DNA of 19,127 nt, from positions 1 to 19,127 of the forward strand of contig UQNU01000048.1 of the NCBI GenBank assembly GCA_900542555.1, read 5' to 3'. Of this stretch, positions 6,283-13,893 are shown piece by piece. Each line of letters opens with the position of its first letter. Positions within the stretch are counted from its first letter, which is position 1. A program made the translations under genes and the position numbers. This DNA is from an uncultured Collinsella sp. (GTDB lineage: Bacteria; Actinomycetota; Coriobacteriia; Coriobacteriales; Coriobacteriaceae). The notes beneath the pieces were generated by a model that saw only the letters and a list, made by a program, of their open reading frames with translations, had not been told where the DNA came from and made no database searches.

Positions 6283-9200
6283 TATGCATTCACGACCTTT
6301 CCGGTTTCGCGATCGAGTTTTTGCGAGACGACGCGGCTAACGCCGTCGGCTTGCATCGAGACGCCATAGAGAACGTCAGCGTCCTCCATAGTACGGCGCT
6401 GATGCGAAATGACCAAGAGCTGTGTGTCGGAACGCAGCACATCGAGGGCACCGATGAGCTTGGACAGGTTGGCGTCATCAAGTGCCGCCTCGACCTCGTC
6501 CAGCACATAGAACGGCACCGTACGCGTGCGATACACGGCAAAGAGCAGGGCGAGCGCCGTCAGACTCTTCTCGCCGCCCGACATGAGCATCATCTTGGTG
6601 ATGCGCTTGCCGCGCGGTTGCGCCACGACCTCGATACCCGTCTCGGCAGGATGCTCGGGATCGGTCATCTCCAGATGAGCCTGACCGCCCGGGAAGAGCA
6701 TAGCGAAGATCTCGCGGAAGTTCGCGCCAACCTTCTCAAACGTCACCAGGAAGGCCTTCCGCATCTTGCGATCAATGGCCACCGTGATCTTGGTGAGCGC
6801 CTTGCGCGCGCTCTCCAGATCGGCCAGCTGCTCCTCGATGTAATCGGCGCGGCGCTTGAGCTGCTCGTACTCCTCCATGGCAACTTGGTTAACGGGACCA
6901 AGGTTGTTGATCTGGCGCACAAGCTGGTTGAGTTCGCGCTCAGCGGCATCGCGGTCCGTGGGCGCCGGAAGCATGAGCGCTTCCTCGAGTACCGTGGTGC
7001 CATCGGCGGTAATGGCCTTAATGGCGGCCTCTACCTGCACCTCGAGCTTGCCACGCGCGACCTTGAACTCGTTTTGCGTGGCGGAGGCGGTATCGACTCG
7101 CTCCTTAGCGCGGGCAACCTCTGCCTTGGCATCCTCGATGGTCTTCTTGAGCGAAGCGGAGTCCGCCTCCTCCAGAGAGGCCTGGTCACGCAGGCGCGCT
7201 GCCCAATCCGACGCGCGCTCCAGCAGGGCCGAATAACGCTCGTGCATGGGATCAACGCGCAGGCGCAGCAGCTCGAGCGAGCGCGAAGCCTGGCGTGTTC
7301 CGCGGATACGACGATCGATGCCCTCCAGGCGATGCTCCAGGTCGGGCACGCGGCCCTTCAGCGAACGCAGGCGTTCGCTCGTCTGGGCCAAGCGAACCTT
7401 GGCGTCGGCGAGCTTGCCGGCGGCCTCGGAATCGTCACGGCGAACGCGGTCGAGTTCGTCGTTGGCCTCGGCAATCTGGAGACCCAGGTCGCTTGCCTGC
7501 GCACGGGCCTCGTCGCGCGAACGGGTGAGCTCGTCAACGCGCGGGCGCGCAGCGCGAACGGCCTCTGCGGCCTGCTCGCGGCGCTTGGAGATGCGCACGC
7601 GCTCGACCTCGGCATTGTTGGCGCTTTGCTCCAAGCGGCCGATCTCGGAGAGCAACGAGCGGCGCTCGCCCTCAAGACGGGCGATCTCGCCGGCGGCATC
7701 GCCCTCAGCGACACGCGCTTCCTCAACGGCCGCATTGGCCTCAACGACCTGATCCGACACATGCTCAAACACGGCAGCCAAATCGGGCTCCAAGCCCTCC
7801 AGCTCGCGAATGCGACGCTTGCGCTCCAGGGCACCCGACGCCTCGCCGGCATCTAGGCCCACGCGCACAAGGCCGCCACAGCTTACGCGGGCGCCATCGG
7901 GGGTCACATAGGTCACACCGTCAATGACAGGCGCAGCCAGCGCGGCAGCCAAGTCATCGACCACGTAATAGCCACCGAGCAGCGCCTCGACAATCGGGCC
8001 ATAACCGGCACGCACGGAAAGGCGATCGACCAGACGCGAACCGGCAGCGGCCTCGGCGGCAGCAGAGCCGCTCACGCCGCGCGCCACCAGCAGCGCCTCA
8101 CCCGAGGCCTTCTTTTGGTCCAGAGCGGCACGACCGGCACGCTCAAGCGCGGACGTATCGTCGAACAGCAGCGCATCGATATCGCCGGCAAGTAGCTGCT
8201 CCACCAGGCCCTCAAGCTCGCGCGGGGCCTCGAGCACGTCGCCCAGACGACCCGAGACATCGTCGCCCAGCGCACCCACCAGACGGCTCACGAGCGGCGA
8301 GCTGTCGGCCATGCGGGCATCAAGCTTCTTTTGGCTGGCAAGCTCCGAGCGCACCTCGGACAGCTTGTTGCGCGCCTCGCTCTCGCGGGCACGCAGGTCC
8401 TTCAGGGCCGCGCGTGCCGTCTCGGTAGCCTCACGCGCATCGACCTGGGCCTGGCGCGCTTCCTCAAGAGCACCCTCAAGCTCCTCTGCGCGGTTGCGAC
8501 GGCTCTCGAGCGAGGCCGTGACCTCCTCGAACTGCTCGTCAATCTGCTCCAGGCGCGAGACATACATGTTGTCCTCGACCTCGGCGTTGCTCAGCGAGTC
8601 CTTCACCTTGGCGAGCTCGAGCGCGGCGTTGTCGGCCACGCGCTGCACATCGCGTTGCTCACGCGTAAGCTGCGAAATCTGATTGTCGAGCGCCACGCGC
8701 CGCTCGTGGAGCTCAGCGGCAGCAGGACCAGCGGCGTCAACGTCCTCCTGGGCCTGCATGTGCGCACCGGTCACTTCCTCAAGCTGCGCACGCGCGTCCT
8801 CGAGCTCCTCGACCACGCGACGACGCTGATGCTCGGAGCTCGAAATCTGCCCGCGCATGTCAGACAGGCGCGACACCATGTTGTGGCCCTTTTCCTCGAG
8901 CAGGCGCATGTCGGAGTTAATGCGGCCGACCACATCTTGCATATGACGGCGTTGCTCGCCCAGGTCGCCCACAAACAGGCCCTTTTCCTCGAGCATAACC
9001 TGGAGCTTCTCGAGCTCGCGCTCCTTTTCGCCCATGCGGTACTGCGCAAGCTCCAGCTCGGCCGTGCCCTCCTTGAAGCGACTCTCCAGGTCGTTCCACT
9101 GCGACTGCAGCGAACGCAGCTCGTCGACGGCTAGCATCTGCGTAAGCTCGTTCGCGCGCGAGGACAGCTCTTTGTACTTGCGCGCACGATCGACCTGACG

Positions 9201-9818
9201 CTCCAGCGGTCGCAGCTGACGGGCGATTTCCTTATTGATGTCGCGGGCACGCGTCAGGTGCTCGTCCATCGACTTAATCTTTTTGAGCGCACGCTCCTTG
9301 CGGCGCTTGTGCTTGGAGATACCGGCGGCTTCCTCGATGAGGGCACGGCGCTCCTCGGGGCGGCTCTGCAAAATGGCGTCGAGCTTGCCCTGGCTAATAA
9401 TGGAATGCGTATCCTTGCCCAGGCCCGAATCGTGCAGGATATCCTGAATGTCCATCAGGCGGCACGGACTCGAGTTGATGAGGTACTCGCTTTCGCCCGA
9501 GCGATACATGCGACGGGTAATGGCGACCTCGTCAAAATCGACAGGCAGCATATGGTCCGAGTTATCGAGCACCAGCGTGACCTCGGCGACACCCACCGGC
9601 TTGCGCGCTGACGAGCCCGAGAAGATGACATCCTCCATGGCCTGGCCGCGCAGCTGCTTGGCGCTCTGCTCGCCCAGGACCCACAGAATCGAGTCAGAGA
9701 TGTTCGATTTTCCCGAGCCGTTGGGACCGACGATGACGGTCAGACCCGGCTCAAACGTCATATGGGCGCGGTCGGCAAACGACTTGAACCCTTTGAGCGT
9801 GAGGGACTTGAGATACAC
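6282..9818 (-). CDS. smc: Chromosome segregation ATPase SMC
   Basis: Large ATPase that, with ScpA/ScpB (not in this window), compacts and segregates the chromosome by loop extrusion. The 1178 residues fit the family's usual 1150-1200. The N-terminal head has Walker A GPNGSGKSN at 31-39. Two long coiled coils, rich in Glu/Arg/Ala/Leu, flank a hinge at about 509-655 (SRLVGALGDDVSGRLGDVL to GGLVRVG). The C-terminal head has the signature MSGGEKS at about 1079-1085 and Walker B FYVLDEVEAALDD starting at about 1103. The start is GTG, preceded by GAGG, 10 bp after the rnc stop. Many open frames on the opposite strand are shadows of its biased codon usage. Confidence 0.97.
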   Translation of the reverse strand: MYLKSLTLKGFKSFADRAHMTFEPGLTVIVGPNGSGKSNISDSILWVLGEQSAKQLRGQAMEDVIFSGSSARKPVGVAEVTLVLDNSDHMLPVDFDEVAITRRMYRSGESEYLINSSPCRLMDIQDILHDSGLGKDTHSIISQGKLDAILQSRPEERRALIEEAAGISKHKRRKERALKKIKSMDEHLTRARDINKEIARQLRPLERQVDRARKYKELSSRANELTQMLAVDELRSLQSQWNDLESRFKEGTAELELAQYRMGEKERELEKLQVMLEEKGLFVGDLGEQRRHMQDVVGRINSDMRLLEEKGHNMVSRLSDMRGQISSSEHQRRRVVEELEDARAQLEEVTGAHMQAQEDVDAAGPAAAELHERRVALDNQISQLTREQRDVQRVADNAALELAKVKDSLSNAEVEDNMYVSRLEQIDEQFEEVTASLESRRNRAEELEGALEEARQAQVDAREATETARAALKDLRARESEARNKLSEVRSELASQKKLDARMADSSPLVSRLVGALGDDVSGRLGDVLEAPRELEGLVEQLLAGDIDALLFDDTSALERAGRAALDQKKASGEALLVARGVSGSAAAEAAAGSRLVDRLSVRAGYGPIVEALLGGYYVVDDLAAALAAPVIDGVTYVTPDGARVSCGGLVRVGLDAGEASGALERKRRIRELEGLEPDLAAVFEHVSDQVVEANAAVEEARVAEGDAAGEIARLEGERRSLLSEIGRLEQSANNAEVERVRISKRREQAAEAVRAARPRVDELTRSRDEARAQASDLGLQIAEANDELDRVRRDDSEAAGKLADAKVRLAQTSERLRSLKGRVPDLEHRLEGIDRRIRGTRQASRSLELLRLRVDPMHERYSALLERASDWAARLRDQASLEEADSASLKKTIEDAKAEVARAKERVDTASATQNEFKVARGKLEVQVEAAIKAITADGTTVLEEALMLPAPTDRDAAERELNQLVRQINNLGPVNQVAMEEYEQLKRRADYIEEQLADLESARKALTKITVAIDRKMRKAFLVTFEKVGANFREIFAMLFPGGQAHLEMTDPEHPAETGIEVVAQPRGKRITKMMLMSGGEKSLTALALLFAVYRTRTVPFYVLDEVEAALDDANLSKLIGALDVLRSDTQLLVISHQRRTMEDADVLYGVSMQADGVSRVVSQKLDRETGKVVNA

Positions 9819-9828
9819 GGTTCCTCGC

Positions 9829-10554
9829 TTAAACAGGCTTCTTGTTGAGAATCACGCCGTTGGTGGTGTAGCCCATGCGGTCAAGCGCCTCGAGCGCGGC
9901 GGCTCCCTCGGCTCCTTTCTTTGAGGAGCCGGAGCCGCGACCCTGACGGATGCCATCGATCAAAACCACGGCGGTAAAGGTGGGCGCATGCGCCGGGCCC
10001 TCGGAGCCAACGAGCTTATACGCCGGGGGTTCGTGACCGTCGGCTTGCACGCACTCCTGCAAAAACGACTTGGGGTTCGCAGGATGCTCGGCACGCTCGG
10101 AAGCCAAATGCGGCTTAAGCGTACGATGGATAAACTCCGCTGCGGCATCCCAGCCGGCATCCAGGTACAGTGCGCCCACGAGCGACTCGTAGACGTTCTC
10201 GAGCGCCGAATGCAGGCCGCGCGCACCGGTACCGGTCTCAGAGGCACCAAAGATGATGATGTCGTCAATGCCCAGCTCGTGAGAAACCTCAGACAGCGTA
10301 GCGCCCGAGACAAGCGATACCTTCAGGCGCGTGAGCTTGCCCTCGTCAAACTCAGGATAGGACTCAAACAGGGAGCGTGCGACCACGGCGCCCAAAATGG
10401 AATCGCCCAAGAACTCAAGGCGCTCATAGCTGGCAGAAACCGGCTGGCCCTCGACTGCCGAGGGATGCGTAAGCGCCGCGCGCAGCAGCACCTTATTGTT
10501 GAACTCGTGGCCCAGGATTTCCTGGGCGCGCGTAAGTCGTTCGGATAAAGCCAA
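9829..10554 (-). CDS. rnc: Ribonuclease III
   Basis: Cleaves double-stranded RNA in rRNA precursors and some mRNAs. The 241 residues comprise a catalytic domain with signature YERLEFLGDSILG at 43-55 and ENVYESLVGALYLDAG at 119-134, and a C-terminal double-stranded-RNA-binding domain from about 165 (NPKSFLQECVQ to GAEGAAALEALDRMG). The residues expected to bind the catalytic metals are E47, D51 and E123; the position matching E. coli Asp114 is Asn120 here. Translation appears to start at TTG, because no ATG or GTG is available near the conserved N-terminus. AAGGAGG lies eight bases upstream, inside the last codons of acpP. smc follows after 10 bp, the same rnc-smc-ftsY order seen in many bacteria. 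Confidence 0.93.
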   Translation of the reverse strand: MALSERLTRAQEILGHEFNNKVLLRAALTHPSAVEGQPVSASYERLEFLGDSILGAVVARSLFESYPEFDEGKLTRLKVSLVSGATLSEVSHELGIDDIIIFGASETGTGARGLHSALENVYESLVGALYLDAGWDAAAEFIHRTLKPHLASERAEHPANPKSFLQECVQADGHEPPAYKLVGSEGPAHAPTFTAVVLIDGIRQGRGSGSSKKGAEGAAALEALDRMGYTTNGVILNKKPV

Positions 10555-10557
10555 GAC

Positions 10558-10800
10558 TTAGGCCTCCTTGGCAGCTTCGATAGCGTCGACGGCGTCGGCG
10601 ACAGAGTTGAGCGAGAGCAGGGTCTCGTCATCGATCTCGAGGTTGAACTCGTCCTCGATAGCCGTAACCAGCTGCAGGCGCTCGAGCGAGTTGGCATCGA
10701 GGTCGTCAAAGGTGGTCTCCTCGCTAATTTCGGCAACATCGACGCCCAGAACGTCAGCAGCAACCTCGGCGATCTTGTCGAAGATTTCGGAGCGGTCCAT
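10558..10800 (-). CDS. acpP: Acyl carrier protein
   Basis: Carries growing fatty acyl chains as thioesters on a phosphopantetheine arm. It has 80 residues, acidic, with the four-helix ACP pattern. The modified serine is Ser38 in FDDLDANSLERLQLV (family DSL motif, here NSL). Downstream helix text AIEDEFNLEIDDE is typical. The frame is open further upstream to 11037, but the ATG at 10800 has GAGGAAG upstream at good spacing and gives the normal length. PlsX, which uses acyl-ACP, is encoded upstream; rnc begins four bases after the stop, with its ribosome-binding site inside acpP. Asn instead of Asp before the Ser is a modest deviation from the commonest motif. Confidence 0.95.
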   Translation of the reverse strand: MDRSEIFDKIAEVAADVLGVDVAEISEETTFDDLDANSLERLQLVTAIEDEFNLEIDDETLLSLNSVADAVDAIEAAKEA

Positions 10801-10836
10801 AGCGCTTCCTCTCATAGTGCATGAATACCAAAAGAA

Positions 10837-10858
10837 TGGTACCGCCCAGGCGGTACCA
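10837..10858. promoter_or_regulatory. Perfect inverted repeat in the acpP leader (operator or attenuator)
   Basis: Ten-base arms TGGTACCGCC and GGCGGTACCA are separated by two bases. The repeat lies about 37 bp upstream of the acpP start codon and about 14-35 bp downstream of a candidate -10 (TAGAAT). In minus-strand RNA it would form a hairpin followed by AUUCUUUU. It could therefore be an operator near the transcription start, or a terminator for plsX transcripts. The near absence of a loop favours a protein-binding site. Confidence 0.55.
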
Positions 10859-10871
10859 AGACACGGTTCTG

Positions 10872-10877
10872 ATTCTA
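10872..10877 (-). promoter_or_regulatory. Candidate -10 element of the acpP-rnc-smc-ftsY-ffh operon
   Basis: The minus strand reads TAGAAT (5 of 6 to consensus) in the 124-bp plsX-acpP gap, the widest gap within this part of the block. No convincing -35 is seen. The position just upstream of the inverted repeat makes a separate acpP promoter reasonable. Confidence 0.35.
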
Positions 10878-10924
10878 CCCCACGACGTGCACCGCGAAGC
10901 ACATAACAGCGCTCTAACTCGCTC

Positions 10925-11944
10925 TTATAAAACGATACCGTCCATAGAGTTGGCGACATTCTCGACCAGCCCGGCGCGCACGGCTTCGGCCGCCGCGAGC
11001 GTACCGTTTTTGACAGCCTCGACCGAGGTGGCACCATGGCCGATCAGGACCACGCCGCGCAGGCCCAAAAGAATCGCGCCGCCCTTGGCGTCGCCCGAAA
11101 GTTTGGCTTTAATCTCGCGCATCTGCTTTTTGATGAGCAGCGCGGCAATCTTGGTGCCGAGCGAAGACATAAAGACACCCTTGAGCTCCTGCAGCAAAAA
11201 CTTGGCAGCGCCCTCGGTGGCCTTGAGCGCAATATTGCCCGACATACCATCGGCAACGACGACATCGAAGTTGCCTGAGGTGAGGTCGGTGCCCTCGCAG
11301 TTACCAACAAAGCCGGGAACGGCGGCCTTCATAGCAGGGAAACAGGCCTTGGTAAAGTTAGAACCCTTCTCGTCCTCGGTGCCGTTGGCAAGCAGGCCCA
11401 CGCGAGGATGCTCGATGCCCAGGACGACGCGGGCATAGGCGCTGCCCATCTGGGCAAAACGCACCATATCGTCAACCTCGACATCGGGGTTGGCACCCAT
11501 GTCGCACAGCACCGTCAGACCGCCGGCGCGATTGGGCAGCGCATTGGTCAGACAGGGACGCACCGGCTGCTTCTTGCCTTCGGCCTGATACCTAAACGGC
11601 GTCACGTAGGCGGTGGCAGCGGCGGTCATGGCACCGGTCGAGCCGGCGGAGAAGAACGCATCCGCGTTGCCCTTCTTAATGGCGCGGCAAGAAAGCACGA
11701 TCGACGACTTACGCTTGGTCATCACGGCGCGAATGGGATCGTCATCCATGGCGATAACGTCAGGTGCCTCAAGGGCCTCAACACGTGCATGGGAAGCTGC
11801 AAAGGGATTGACGATTTCGGCGGGGCCAGCTGCCAAGACCTCGATATCGGGATCGGCGGCAAGCGCAGCCTCGATACCATCGAGAACAACCTGAGGTTTC
11901 TCGTCTCCGCCCACAACGTCTACACAAACGCGAACGTTACTCAT
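10925..11944 (-). CDS. plsX: Phosphate acyltransferase PlsX
   Basis: Peripheral membrane enzyme that converts acyl-ACP and phosphate into acyl-phosphate, the acyl donor for PlsY in phospholipid synthesis. It has 339 residues. Visible features are the N-terminal VCVDVVGGDEKPQVVLDGI (family MGGD..P, here VGGD), SAGSTGAMTA at 99-108, and further family blocks NRAGGLTVLCDMGANPDVEV, VGLLANGTEDEKGSNFTK, and FDVVVADGMSGNIALKATEG. The ATG at 11944 is seven bases after AAGGAG. Another in-frame ATG at 11948-11950 is only one base from that site and is unlikely. It sits between rpmF and acpP, a widespread arrangement. A terminator-like hairpin directly precedes its ribosome-binding site. Confidence 0.95.
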   Translation of the reverse strand: MSNVRVCVDVVGGDEKPQVVLDGIEAALAADPDIEVLAAGPAEIVNPFAASHARVEALEAPDVIAMDDDPIRAVMTKRKSSIVLSCRAIKKGNADAFFSAGSTGAMTAAATAYVTPFRYQAEGKKQPVRPCLTNALPNRAGGLTVLCDMGANPDVEVDDMVRFAQMGSAYARVVLGIEHPRVGLLANGTEDEKGSNFTKACFPAMKAAVPGFVGNCEGTDLTSGNFDVVVADGMSGNIALKATEGAAKFLLQELKGVFMSSLGTKIAALLIKKQMREIKAKLSGDAKGGAILLGLRGVVLIGHGATSVEAVKNGTLAAAEAVRAGLVENVANSMDGIVL

Positions 11945-11961
11945 ATACATGCTCCTTATAC

Positions 11962-11991
11962 AAAAATGGCCGACTCATTGAGCCGGCCATT
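11962..11991 (-). terminator. Intrinsic terminator/attenuator between rpmF and plsX
   Basis: Read on the minus strand, AATGGCCG and CGGCCATT form an 8-bp stem around an 11-base interior that can pair further (CTCA/TGAG on the plus strand), followed immediately by TTTTT. The T-tract ends only four bases before the AAGGAG of plsX. Transcripts from the DUF177-rpmF side would partly stop here, lowering plsX relative to bL32. Confidence 0.7.
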
Positions 11992-12031
11992 GTGGTTCCA
12001 TTTGGAACGGCATCGCATCCAGAGTATACCG

Positions 12032-12211
12032 TTACTCGGTAACGATAACCTCGCGGTCCTTGTAGAAACCGCAGCTGGGGCACACGTGGTGCGGGAGCTT
12101 GACAGCACCGCAACGGGGGCACGTGGACTGAGCCGCAGCCGAGATCTTCATGTTGGCGGAACGACGGGTGTGAGTGCGGATACGACCCTGCTTTTGTTTA
12201 GGTACGGGCAT
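12032..12211 (-). CDS. rpmF: 50S ribosomal protein bL32
   Basis: A short gene of 59 codons. The product begins MPVPKQKQGRIRTHTRRSAN, the conserved basic N-terminus of bL32 (usual form MAVPKRK.S..R...RR). It contains a zinc-ribbon with Cys at 31, 34, 44 and 47 (CPRC and CPSC) and ends KDREVIVTE. The ribosomal protein binds near the peptide exit side of 23S rRNA. AGGAAGG lies upstream of the ATG. The DUF177 gene precedes it after a 64-bp gap; that pairing is one of the most common around rpmF. The four-Cys form suggests zinc dependence. Confidence 0.96.
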   Translation of the reverse strand: MPVPKQKQGRIRTHTRRSANMKISAAAQSTCPRCGAVKLPHHVCPSCGFYKDREVIVTE

Positions 12212-12275
12212 AGTGACCTTCCTTATGAACTATCCAGTGTGGCGATTACGCGCAAGTAGCGATACTACCACAGTT

Positions 12276-12830
12276 TTACTCATCAAGCTTGAGATTCTTC
12301 AATGCTGCAAATGGATTTTCCGTGGCAGCGGCCCATTCTGCCTCTGCCTGGGCGGCGCAATCGCATTGCTCGACGTTGAGATTGCAACCGCATGTGGGGC
12401 ACAGACCACGGCAATCGGGCTTGCAGAGTACCACAAACGGCGTGTCCATAACGACCGCGTCATTGATAGGCTCACCCAGATCGACGATACGGTCCTCACC
12501 CAGGAGCTCGTAGCCGTCCTCGTAGGCCTCGGGATCCTCGGGCTCCTCAAAGAGGTAGAACTCCTCAATCTCACCGGCAATATCAAACGAAGCGGGCTCC
12601 AGGCAACGGTCGCACTCGCCAGTGGCGTGTGCGCGGACCATACCCGTGAGCAAGACACCGGTACCGGCATTGGTAAAGACAACGTCGTAGTCGATGCCGT
12701 CCTGAAGCTGGTACTCCTTCTCGCCCACCGTGTAGGTGGCGACATCGACCTTACCGGTCAGCGGATACGAATCTCCAGGAAACTCGAGCTGCTCGGAAAG
12801 ATCGACGGTAACGCTCGGGAACTCAGCCAT
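12276..12830 (-). CDS. DUF177 (YceD) family protein
   Basis: The 184-residue protein is of the YceD/DUF177 family, linked to 23S rRNA accumulation and almost always encoded next to rpmF, as here. The N-terminal part is a beta-rich stretch (VDVATYTVGEKEYQLQDG) leading to the family core TGMVRAHATGECDRCLEP (CxxC at 73/76). The C-terminal part is Cys-rich: CKPDCRGLCPTCGCNLN followed by CDC, a likely metal site (Cys at 136, 140, 144, 147, 149, 156, 158). It ends with the family tail NPFAALKNLK. The ATG overlaps the previous gene's stop (TAATG). The open frame extends upstream to 12881, but that adds only sequence antisense to nothing conserved and overlaps the preceding gene. The biochemical role is not settled; assignment to the family is firm. 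Confidence 0.9.
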   Translation of the reverse strand: MAEFPSVTVDLSEQLEFPGDSYPLTGKVDVATYTVGEKEYQLQDGIDYDVVFTNAGTGVLLTGMVRAHATGECDRCLEPASFDIAGEIEEFYLFEEPEDPEAYEDGYELLGEDRIVDLGEPINDAVVMDTPFVVLCKPDCRGLCPTCGCNLNVEQCDCAAQAEAEWAAATENPFAALKNLKLDE

Positions 12831-13327
12831 TACCACTGACCATTCTGTTGGGCGGCACCCTCGTTGAGCTGCTGACGGCAACGGGTAACGGTGCCGGTCA
12901 GGCTCTTGAGGTTCTCCTCCAGGTGCGTAAAGACCTGCTCCGCGTAGTCCTCGGCAGCATAACGCGTCTCGCGCTCGTACTGCTGGGCACGATCGCGGAT
13001 GTCGTCGGCCTGCTGCTGCGCAAGGCGGACGATCTCCTGCTCACCGGCAATGGTGAGGGCCTGCTGCTGAGCGTCGGCGATGATGGAATCAGCCTGAGCG
13101 GCGGCGGAAGCCATAAGCTCCTCGCGCTCCTTAAGGATACGGCGGGACTTCTGCCACTCCTCGGGATAGCTCATGCGGATCTCGTCGAGGATATTGAAGA
13201 ACACGTCGGCGTCGATGACCTTGAACTGAGCGTTCTTGCCGAAAGGCGGCTTGGCTTCCTCGATCAGCCCTTCGAGCTCATCGACCAAGCTGACGATCCT
13301 ATCGCCAGGAAAATTCTCGCCCGGCAT
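12830..13327 (-). CDS. SepIVA/DivIVA-like coiled-coil protein
   Basis: The 165-residue cytoplasmic protein has no membrane segment. The N-terminal part reads RIVSLVDELEGLIEEAKPPF, then DADVFFNILDEIRMSYPEEW. From about residue 65 it is continuous alpha-helix/coiled coil rich in Ala, Gln, Glu and Arg (KEREELMASAAAQADSIIAD and on), resembling an F-type ATPase b subunit or DivIVA coil. The layout closely resembles, from memory, the mycobacterial septation protein SepIVA (Rv2927c/MSMEG_2416), whose gene also sits next to a DUF177 gene and rnc. A role in septum or cell-pole organisation is therefore proposed by similarity and context. Start chosen at the ATG (13327) with AAAGGAG six bases upstream; upstream in-frame ATGs at 13342 and 13351 lack a site. 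Shorter than mycobacterial SepIVA. Confidence 0.75.
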   Translation of the reverse strand: MPGENFPGDRIVSLVDELEGLIEEAKPPFGKNAQFKVIDADVFFNILDEIRMSYPEEWQKSRRILKEREELMASAAAQADSIIADAQQQALTIAGEQEIVRLAQQQADDIRDRAQQYERETRYAAEDYAEQVFTHLEENLKSLTGTVTRCRQQLNEGAAQQNGQW

Positions 13328-13395
13328 CCGGTCTCCTTTCATAGGTAACATATCATCGAGCTAGTTTACCACATGCCACCAGGCAATAAAAAACG

Positions 13396-13893
13396 TCACG
13401 AAAAGCGATGTCTGAGCGCTTCGACCACGTTGGGCGGCACAAACGTCGATACATCGCTGCCGAGCGAGGCGATCTGGCGAACGACCGAGCTCGAGATGTA
13501 ACCGTACTGCGGAGCACTCATGACAAAGATGGACTCCAGCTCGCTATCCAAGCGATAATTGAGGTCGGCCTGCTGCAGCTCATACTCAAAGTCGGTCATG
13601 GCGCGCAGGCCCTTGACCACGGCCCCCGCCCCCTGCTCACGTGCGAAGTCGACCAGCAGGCCAGTGAAGGGCAGGACTTCGACGCCGTCGATATTACCGA
13701 GCGCCTCGCGGGCCAGCGCCACGCGCTCATCGAGCATAAACGTGGTGCCCACACCGTTTTTACCCTGCGACTCTGCAACAGCGACGATCACACTGGGAAA
13801 GATGCGGCGGGCGCGGCGGATCACATCGATATGGCCAAACGTGATGGGATCGAAGGTGCCCGGGACGATCACGCGGTTGATGGTGTCATTCAT
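13396..13893 (-). CDS. coaD: Phosphopantetheine adenylyltransferase
   Basis: Transfers AMP from ATP to 4'-phosphopantetheine, forming dephospho-CoA in CoA synthesis; CoA then supplies the ACP prosthetic group. It has 165 residues. Nucleotidyltransferase motifs are PGTFDPITFGHIDVIRRA at 11-28 (TxGH type, here TFGH) and YGYISSSVVRQIASLG at 130-145 (ISSxxxR type). KGLRAMTDFEYELQQADLN is the conserved pantetheine-binding block. The frame is open upstream to 14343, but the ATG at 13893 has AGGAGG six bases upstream and gives the usual family length. It overlaps the end of rsmD by eight bases; the rsmD-coaD pair is very widespread. Confidence 0.96.
   Translation of the reverse strand: MNDTINRVIVPGTFDPITFGHIDVIRRARRIFPSVIVAVAESQGKNGVGTTFMLDERVALAREALGNIDGVEVLPFTGLLVDFAREQGAGAVVKGLRAMTDFEYELQQADLNYRLDSELESIFVMSAPQYGYISSSVVRQIASLGSDVSTFVPPNVVEALRHRFS

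Noticed and set aside
6321..7856. 511-codon plus-strand frame opposite smc
   Set aside because: It is antisense to the SMC coiled coil, contains only Leu/Ala/Arg-rich text without motifs, and lacks a ribosome-binding site. The same reasoning applies to the frames opposite ffh (3771-5093), ftsY (5011-6369), thyA (2015-2830) and plsX (11408-12259).
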